Shown: positions 10,896 through 17,218 of the stretch, in pieces
Layout: each line of letters begins with the position of its first letter
Numbering within the stretch: the first letter of the stretch is position 1
DNA from: Theodoxus fluviatilis
Lineage: Eukaryota; Mollusca; Gastropoda; Cycloneritida; Neritidae
Direction: 5' to 3'
Assembly (NCBI GenBank): GCA_034096865.1
Contig: JAWQFJ010020357.1
Coordinates: 1 to 17,218 of the forward strand
Length of the DNA stretch: 17,218 bases
Made by a program: the position numbers and the translations under genes
The notes under the pieces: generated by a model
The model's database searches: none
The model's input: only the letters and a program-made list of their open reading frames with translations
Told to the model about the DNA's origin: nothing

Positions 10896-11505
10896 AGACG
10901 CTGGACGCCATTAAATTTGCGGACTTAGTCTCGTTTTCGATTTCAAAATGGGCGCTGGCCGTGAATAACGTCTATATGCGTCAGTGACAGAGTCAGGGCA
11001 AGGCGGCGTGGCAGACACCACTGCTGTTACGGGGATGGGTATCGATAGGTTTTTTAGAGTCCAGGCTGAGCGCACATGCTTCCGGCGTTTTATCAAGATG
11101 CGTACGTGAGAACGACACTATGTGGTATTTCAATCTAGGCTATTTAAAATGCTGGTGCACAAGCACGCTTACTCGCGAACTTCCCATGGAAAGTCTCTCT
11201 ATCTTCATGTCAAGTGATACAACCACATCAGGCCCTGTTTCAAGACAGCCAAAGCGGCTGAATCGCCGAAACGTATGCCTGGATTCATCCGAGTCAGCGT
11301 ATGTCCCAACAGCAGAGGTAGTGGGTTCAGTCGACGGCTGTGTAAACAAGGCCTTGCCGTCAGCAAGCTGCCGTCCGGACGTTTTGTTGTCTTTTGTCAG
11401 AGCGTAGGTCACCATCTCCGACCCTGGACATCTTGTTACGGTGCTGATGTGCTGATCTCTCCACAATGATTTATCTTAAGAATGCCTAACTGCAGTCTAC
11501 TGTGC

Positions 11506-11506
<1 letters not shown>
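10896..11506. other. Spacer upstream of the THAP fragment, no gene supported
   Basis: The opposing strands each hold an open frame of about 100 codons at 11120-11466, with no domain, no splice framing and no start context worth trusting. AAATGGCG just 5' of the THAP ATG (minus strand) resembles a YY1-type initiator motif, but this is weak. Confidence 0.4.
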
Positions 11507-11562
<56 letters not shown>

Positions 11563-11730
11563 GTCTCTCTCTCTCTCTCCTCTCTCCGTCTGCTCTCTCT
11601 CCCTCTCTAACTCGCTGTCACACACACACACACACGCACACACACACGCACACACACACACACATACCACATCACACACACACACACCACACATACCACA
11701 TCACATGCACACACACACGTATACACGCAC
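11507..11730. repeat. (CT)n then (CA)n compound microsatellite
   Basis: The tract is an imperfect CT run to about 11607 (interruptions TTTC, CGTC, CCTCTCC), followed by CA/CACG repeats from 11619. Interruptions such as ATACCACATCACACAC occur twice (around 11665 and 11690), a small internal duplication. Confidence 0.9.
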
Positions 11731-11972
11731 AAAGAGAGGTTGGGGAGAGAAAGAGAAAAAGAAAGAGACAGCGGGGCGGGGGGGGGGGGAGAAGGAACAG
11801 CTCAGAGAGAGAGAGAGGAGAGAGAGAGAGAGAAGGGGGGAGGGCGAGAGTAGGAAGGGGGGGGGGGGACCGAGGAAGAGAGAGGAGAGAGAGAGGAGAA
11901 GAGAGACCGAGAGAAGGGCGGGGGGGGCAGAGGAGGGGAGAGTAGGAAGAGAGAGAGAGAGGGAGGAGAAGA
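11731..11972 (+). repeat. G/A-rich purine tract with long G runs
   Basis: About 240 bp are almost pure purine on the plus strand, with G runs of up to twelve (around 11773-11789, 11857-11868, 11917-11927) between GAGA repeats. Such DNA can form triplex (H-DNA) or G-quadruplex structures. This is a physical prediction from composition only. Confidence 0.85.
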
Positions 11973-12057
11973 GTGGTGTGTTTGTGTGTGTGTGTATAAT
12001 GTGTGTGTGTCGTGTTGTGGTGTGGTGCGTGTGTGGGGGTGTGTTTGTGTGTGTGCA
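11973..12057. repeat. Imperfect (GT)n microsatellite
   Basis: GT dinucleotides with interruptions (TATAAT, CGTGTTG, GGGGG) close the compound block CT-CA-GA-GT that began at 11507. No gene lies within. Confidence 0.9.
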
Positions 12058-12302
12058 CAGTGATCACACATAATTGCAAGGGACATTCAATAAACTAAGC
12101 AAAGGGTGAAAATTATTTTCAAGTTTGGCCAGATAGCCGCAAGCAATTAATTAAGGTTTGATTATTAGGCGAGTAAGTGAGGCGTAATTTTGCATGCTCC
12201 CTCTGCCGTTTTGCAATGTTTCGTGGATATCTACTTAACGCGGCGTGATTAATTTTACTTCGAAGTTGACTTGTAGTCACCGTGTAGTTTATTACAGGAT
12301 GG

Positions 12303-12443
<141 letters not shown>

Positions 12444-12616
12444 TGCGAGTTCGCACTCTCGCATTTTCTGTCTCGTTTTGCCTGGAACAGCGAACGAGTG
12501 AGCATAAACGTGCATACGTATCCGCTACTGCTTTACTAGTTTGGTGGATGTCTATCAGGTGCTGCATGGGCAATTTCACTTTGTAGCTGACACGGAGAGG
12601 CAAATGGCTTGCAATC

Positions 12617-12676
12617 TAGGCCTAGGCCTACTGGCGGGCGTTTTGCCCGCCACGCACAAACTGATGACGTCACGTG
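12617..12676 (+). promoter_or_regulatory. Palindrome, GC hairpin and CRE/E-box cluster
   Basis: Three signals lie within 60 bp. The first is a 14-bp palindrome, TAGGCCTAGGCCTA (12617-12630). The second is a hairpin, TGGCGGGC-gtttt-GCCCGCCA (12632-12652), with E2F/Sp1-like GC motifs. The third is TGACGTCACGTG (12665-12676), where a full CRE overlaps an E-box (CACGTG). GAAACCGCCCC follows. This looks like a proximal promoter or enhancer, about 1.15 kb upstream of the plus-strand Ubl start codon. No TSS can be placed. Confidence 0.4.
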
Positions 12677-13030
12677 AAACCGCCCCACTGACAAAAAGAC
12701 CATAAACTTCAGCCAAATCGATGAGTGCCTGCAGGAGAAGTGGATGTGTTTTATGGGGGAAAGCGGAATGCACGTTGCTGTGCATCAAACTAGCGTCGTC
12801 AGCCCAGAACCGGTTATGCTTGTTTCTCACCACGCCCATGCACAAGTGGTCCCGGATACTGGTGGAGATTATTAAAATTTAACGGAAGGGGAGCGAAGGT
12901 GGGGAGTGCGTAGTGGATGAAGGGAAACCACCTAGACTCAGCACACTGTAGGAATTCAGGCATGGCAACTGTTGTTAGACCATAGTGCCTACAAGAAAAA
13001 TACAACACATGCTTGCACAAGCGGCTTTTG

Positions 13031-13054
13031 CAACAACAACAACAACAACAACAA
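13031..13054. repeat. (CAA)8 microsatellite
   Basis: Eight CAA/ACA triplets precede TTGCACAC. Read in frame this would be poly-Gln, but no surrounding coding evidence supports that. Confidence 0.9.
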
Positions 13055-13700
13055 TTGCACACTTTCCACATTCCCTACCCGCTCACATACCTGCTGCATC
13101 GAGGGAGCGATGACTTTTTTGGGGGGTTGGTCTTACTTCCTGCGATAGGTGAGAGTCAGGAGTGTTTGCAGCTTATCACTACACTACACAGCGAGTGCTG
13201 ATGTGAGCGCGAGGAAAACTATTGAGAGACAGGGCGCAGGCAGCTCTCATTTGCAAAGGGCGACCCTGGACAGTGACAAGAGAAGAGTACGCCAGCTGGG
13301 AAAGGAATCCGTGTTGAGTAACAATGCAAGACTCTTCGCATGCTGTGAAACTACTCCTGGTAACAAATCACCCGGATAAACATGTTGGAAGAGAGGATTT
13401 GCGCCTACAACGTCCATGCGCCGCTGTGTCACACTAGAGCTGTTTAGAGGTTGCTACGTGTGATGCAACTAGGAACCATCCGGTAGATGGTTGTTCGCAA
13501 CGATTTCGACACTCAGACGGAGAAGCAGACTGCATGGAGAACGCATTTTGTTTCGAAAAGATGTTTTCGTCGTCTTGGATATACTTTCATTTTCGCTCTG
13601 GTGAATCAGCATGATTCATCCATTAGCAAATAGAAGAGTTCGTCGCACCAAACCCGAACTGCACAGACAGTGGGGCACTGGTGGAAGAAACGTTGCCGAT

Positions 13701-13702
<2 letters not shown>

Positions 13703-13764
<62 letters not shown>
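13703..13764. repeat. (GT)31 microsatellite in the 5' leader of the plus-strand Ubl gene
   Basis: A pure GT run ends 59 bp before the chosen start codon. It is followed by TCTGTGTAG|CC, which could serve as a splice acceptor. If an upstream ATG at 13670 were used, the run would encode about ten Val-Cys dipeptides. The ATG at 13823 has a better context and starts the Ubl fold immediately. Confidence 0.95.
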
Positions 13765-13765
<1 letters not shown>

Positions 13766-13822
13766 CTGTGTAGCCTTGAGACCGTGACTCCCGCTAGATC
13801 AGCTTACTACAAAAGTTCGAGG

Positions 13823-16448
13823 ATGGAAGTTTCTGTTGAGATCAATGGAAAAATATGCCGCGAACAGCTGTCGCCACAGGCAACTGTTTCACAGTTCATG
13901 GACAATGCTCTGAAATCAAGAGACCTCCAGAATTTGGGAAATTTTGTTCTCCTCCACAATGGACGTATTCTCAAGACAGGGTATCTTCGTAAACAGGGTG
14001 TGCACAACAATGCCGTTCTCTCCATCGTGGAAAAGAAAAGGGTGTCTGTCAACTTTGTCTATCACGAAAGGCATGACCTGATGAGAGTATTCACTCTGCA
14101 GGTTGATAATACCACTACTGCGGGTGAAGTTAAGGCAGAGTTGGCAAAAGAGCTGTCCAGCGGCTTCTCAGCCAAATCTATGAGCAACGGGATCGTTCGT
14201 ATCACAAGTGGCTGGAGTGAACTGCCGGACGATTCCCATCTGGCTATGGACGACATGCAGGGTGCCAAGGACAGAGCAGACGCTGCGGCCTACAGTGTCC
14301 ACGTGTTACCCAAGGGTGAGGTACGACTGCCGCTGAGGGTCAAATGTAGGACCGATCAAGGCAAAGGAGCTGCCGGATCTAAAAACTGTGTGGTTTTTGT
14401 GCCGCCACGGTGCACTTTGAGACGTGTGAAAGACGAAATTGCCAAGGAAGCCTCCTGCCTCGCAGATTCCCTCGAGGTCAGGCTGCCCATGACAGCGAAC
14501 AAACGCCGTCAACTGGCAAATGACCATGACGATGGATACGTCGACAACGCCGATGACAGCGGCTTCGACAGCGACGACGAAGATGAATCGTTCAAGACTG
14601 TCCGCATCACAGACGAAGCAAGGCCATGTGAGCAACCCCGAATTGTGCCTGTGAACTGCCTGCTCCAAGCTCGAGAAAACTCGCAAATGGATGTGAGAGT
14701 TGACATTTCGAGTGACCTCTGCAGGGAAGTCACCATCATCAACAAGAGGCTTTACCGACATGAAAGCATGGCAGCTGTCCTCCAAAACGTCGCGGCATCA
14801 GTGGGTGCAGATCCAAGATGCATGAGGCTTTACTTCTCCAACAACGTGGTGAAGACAGAGAAAGCACTGCACTGTTACCCATCAGGCAAATTCACTGCAC
14901 GCGTGTTCTCGAAAGGAGCGGTAGTCAACATCCACTGTGGTCGAGGGGCGTTCATGTACCCCCTGTTTGTCACAGATGTGACAAGCGTAACTTTGGACGA
15001 TCTGGAGCGATACGTAGAGAAGAAACACAGATTTGACTCTCATTCGGTGAACATCTACCGCCAACTCGAAAGACTTAATCCTGAATCCAGTCTAGGAAAC
15101 CTTGGATTAGGGATGAATGACACTGTCGTAGTTCACACAAGACCTCCGGGGAAAATAGCAAAATCCTGCAGGAAACAAAACTCCTTTCGGGGCAAAATTC
15201 TTGAGGTCGACAGTGAAGTTCCGATCGCAACCTTCGCGGTTTCTCATCCTGTCAGACAACCAAGGCAAGACGTGGATACATATACACGTTGTAAAGAAGA
15301 GAAAGCAAGCAGACAGCAACAGAAGCCTAGAAGCGAAAAGCGCCGGTCAAAGGAGCGGGAGGAAGGGATCCCAAAGACAGAAGTACCAGGTAAAGATAGC
15401 AACTGCACCGAGCAACGGGGCACCGTAAGAGAGGCGAGACCTTACCCCAGTCCCTGCACGCTAAATGGTGCGAAGAAAGGTGATCCTCACCGAGGACAGT
15501 TCCAGGACCCAGCAAACGCAACGCTCGATGACAAAGCCGAGCCGAAACACCTTCAGTCCAAGTCCTGCCCCGAGTCCTCCTCAGACACAGCACGTTCAAA
15601 GCCTCAGGCTCGTGCAGACAGGCGCCTACAAGCAAGGAAGACGTGCGGGAAGCAACATGACTCCAAAACAGACAAGACAACGATGCAGAGAACCCTGCAG
15701 TGGCACCCAAAAAGGAGGGAAGAAAGCTCAGGACATGTGTTCACACATCTATCTGGTACTGAAAGGAATACATGCAAGCATTCTTCCCTGTGCAAAACGG
15801 GCGATGATGAGAAAAACGAATTTAGCCAGAGACAAACCTTTGTTTCTTCTCACAACGAAAATGCCAAAGGGATCGGAGAGGATACAAGAGGATTTCTGCC
15901 TAGTGAGCTCTGCTCCTCGTCTCACTCAAAAATCCTACGATCGGAGAAAGAGACTGAAAAGATCCAACACATACAGGCAAAGAGGCCTGTCATGTGGCAG
16001 CATGACTCTAAAGGACTGATGTCCGTAACGAAAGAACACCACGAGTACATCCCACAGACTCCTGTACGAGGTGCTGGAAGTTCTTGCCGGGACCAATCTC
16101 ACGCATTGAGAAATCCTGCTACTCTCTCTTCCCGGTGTAAGAGTGGTGATGACCAAAATGAAAAACGTTACATTGCTGCGAACGGAGAGGCTGGACACCA
16201 TACAGAGAAAGATCGAACCGGAAACATTCTTCTCGACCTACGCTCTCTGCCTTGTTCTGATTGGTTACTGGTGAACGCAGCAGGCACATGGGAAAACTTG
16301 ACTAGTGGAGTCGTGAAAAAATGCCACCAGAAGATGATGACCTTTGCGAAAACTCCTCGACTCCAAGGATACAGCCCATCACAAACTCCGCCTGGAAACG
16401 GAGGACTGAAGAATCGAGCTCATCAGAACTCCCTGGTGTCGCCAAGAG
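13823..16448 (+). CDS. Multi-ubiquitin-like-domain protein with DSGFDS degron-like motif, first coding exon (five Ubl folds)
   Basis: The ATG at 13823 has A at -3 and G at +4. The exon codes for 875 residues plus one base and ends at CCAAGAG|GTGAGT (phase 1). Ubl units lie at about 1-72 (ubiquitin-like LLHNGRIL ... NNAVLSIVEKK), 74-164 (SVNFVYHER ... GEVKAELAKEL ... YSVHVLPKG), 165-280, 288-363 and 365-443 (AVVNIHCGR ... TLDDLERYVEKKHRF ... TVVVHTRPPG). Unit 3 is interrupted after its third strand by an acidic insertion (about 231-257) holding DSGFDS (245-250). Residues 444-875 are K/R/S/Q-rich and probably disordered. They have an NLS-like KRRSKER, and a short hydrophobic island with two Trp (LRSLPCSDWLLVNAAGTW, about 806-823) near the end. 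Units 2-5 align in order with the minus-strand gene at 7278-8535; unit 1 is extra. No Gly-Gly ends. Later exons lie outside the window. Likely an adaptor or scaffold; actual function unknown. Confidence 0.8.
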
Positions 16449-16730
16449 GTGAGTGAACATAAATATTACATCTCTTGATAGAGATAAATCTCAAGAGCAA
16501 CTAGAGGTGTATGTACGTGTTTTATTTCTCTGAATTAGACATTCTCAGTGAGTGTATGTCATACTGGGAAACAATGGGAAATTATAGCCACAAGGTTAAT
16601 CTTGGCCCAAAACGCTCCGAAGGTCGGCCATGTGCCAGGCGCGATGTCGTGGCTCAGACACAGCAACCTGAATTGATTGGGGTGATTATTTTAATCAGTC
16701 ATTGATTAGCTGCAACCTCTTTTTTTCTCT

Positions 16731-16761
16731 CCCTCCTTCTCTCTCTCTCTCTCTCTCTCTC
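16731..16761. repeat. (CT)n microsatellite
   Basis: A short pyrimidine run (CTCCCTCCTT then CT repeats) ends in CAACTCAG. By itself it resembles a strong polypyrimidine tract plus AG acceptor, directly upstream of the retrotransposon-like scrap. Confidence 0.85.
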
Positions 16762-16767
16762 AACTCA

Positions 16768-16872
16768 GATATTACAAAGATGGCTCAGATAAATTATATA
16801 TGCCCTGCTTGCAGAGAAGTTGAATGTGAAGTGCACTTTCTCCTTGCTTGTCCAGTGTATGAAGACTTGAGA
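16768..16872 (+). pseudogene. Non-LTR retrotransposon RT C-terminal remnant
   Basis: The plus frame reads YICPACREVECEVHFLLACP followed by VYEDLRRD. This fits the Cys/His cluster found after the reverse-transcriptase domain in LINE-type ORF2 proteins (pattern C..C...E.E.HFLL.CP.Y..LR). Only about 35 residues remain. Upstream there is (CT)n and downstream the frame runs into simple repeats, so the rest of the element is gone. It is a dead fragment inside the intron. The family (RTE, Jockey or similar) cannot be fixed from this length. Confidence 0.55.
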
Positions 16873-16949
16873 AGAGATGTGCCTCAATGTTCAGTAACAC
16901 GTACACAAGAGAAGAACGGGGAACCTTATTGTCCACACGTTCATTCGTT

Positions 16950-16968
16950 CGCTCTCTCTCTCTATCTA

Positions 16969-17030
<62 letters not shown>

Positions 17031-17051
17031 TCACACACACACACACACACA

Positions 17052-17082
<31 letters not shown>
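16950..17082. repeat. (CT)n then (CA)n microsatellite
   Basis: CTCTCTAT-type repeats to about 16980 are followed by about 100 bp of CA with occasional CATA and CTCA interruptions. This is ordinary simple repeat. Confidence 0.95.
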
Positions 17083-17084
17083 CG

Positions 17085-17218
17085 AGTTTGTCTGTCTGCC
17101 TGCCTGCCTGGCTTCCTGTCCGCCCGCCCGCCAGCCCGTCCGTCCGTCCCTCCGTCCGTCCGTCTGTCCGCCCGTCTGTCCGTCTGCCTGTCTCTCTGTC
17201 TCTCCCTTCTATCTACCT
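17085..17218. repeat. (CCGT/CTGC/CTGT)n tetranucleotide repeat
   Basis: A pyrimidine-rich tetranucleotide tract (CTGC, CCGC, CCGT, CTGT) runs to the window edge. Its CpG content contrasts with the CA repeat beside it. No coding evidence. Confidence 0.9.

Larger units (their letters stand above)
16449..17218 (+). other. Start of the first coding intron of the plus-strand Ubl gene
   Basis: The interval begins with GTGAGT directly after codon 875 plus one base; read through, the frame stops after two more codons. It runs to the window edge with no phase-1 exon recognised. It holds simple repeats and a retrotransposon scrap. Confidence 0.65.

Noticed and set aside
11140..11466. 108-codon minus-strand frame and an opposing plus frame
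   Set aside because: Both strands are open over the same stretch, with no recognisable motif or splice boundaries.
12576..12845. 89-codon minus-strand frame containing FWADDASL, reminiscent of the RT YADD motif
   Set aside because: Only four residues match, no surrounding RT blocks, and the frame crosses the palindrome/hairpin cluster.
13670..13822. N-terminal extension of the plus-strand Ubl protein through the GT repeat
   Set aside because: It would add a Val-Cys homopolymer run; the ATG at 13823 has a stronger context and starts the fold directly.
14555..14572. Calling the plus-strand protein an I-kappa-B homologue
   Set aside because: Only the DSGxxS motif is shared; there are no ankyrin repeats in the exon.
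14306..14785. 159-codon antisense frame under the plus-strand Ubl exon
   Set aside because: It lies wholly within the coding exon on the other strand and shows no domain.

Overview
This is eukaryotic, animal-type genomic DNA. It has exons bounded by canonical splice sites, very dense microsatellites ((CT)n, (CA)n/(GT)n, (GAT)n, (CAA)n), a 242-bp MITE, a degraded non-LTR retrotransposon scrap and a THAP-domain fragment. The microsatellite load, the style of the THAP N-terminus and the multi-ubiquitin-like proteins suggest a lophotrochozoan, most likely a mollusc. That assignment is an inference, not something the sequence proves. There are no prokaryotic operons, rRNAs or CRISPR arrays.

Layout. 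20-541 (-) is a 522-nt open exon with a good acceptor and donor. 542-7277 is gap or intron and holds (CT)n, (GAT)n and, at 1911-7158, a 5.2-kb tandem array of an 18-bp unit (about 290 copies). 7278-8535 (-) is a large first coding exon encoding four tandem ubiquitin-like (Ubl) folds and a basic tail. 8536-13822 is a 5.3-kb divergent intergenic or 5' region. It contains a MITE (9894-10135), a THAP-domain fragment (10707-10895, -), compound microsatellites (11507-12057, 12309-12443), and a CRE/E-box plus hairpin cluster (12617-12676). 13823-16448 (+) is a second, larger coding exon encoding five Ubl folds and a long disordered tail. 16449-17218 is the start of its intron, with a reverse-transcriptase C-terminal scrap and simple repeats.

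How the parts relate. The two Ubl exons are collinear paralogues arranged head-to-head, consistent with an old inverted duplication. Both end in a phase-1 donor just after the disordered tail. The minus exon's phase-1 end (G) fits the phase of the upstream-coordinate exon (starts AC, giving a GAC codon). The 18-bp satellite therefore probably lies inside the first coding intron of the minus gene. The plus paralogue carries a DSGFDS motif in an acidic insertion, matching the beta-TrCP phosphodegron consensus. The minus copy lacks it. None of the Ubl units ends in Gly-Gly, so they look like built-in interaction folds rather than conjugatable modifiers. The proteins cannot be named further from sequence alone.
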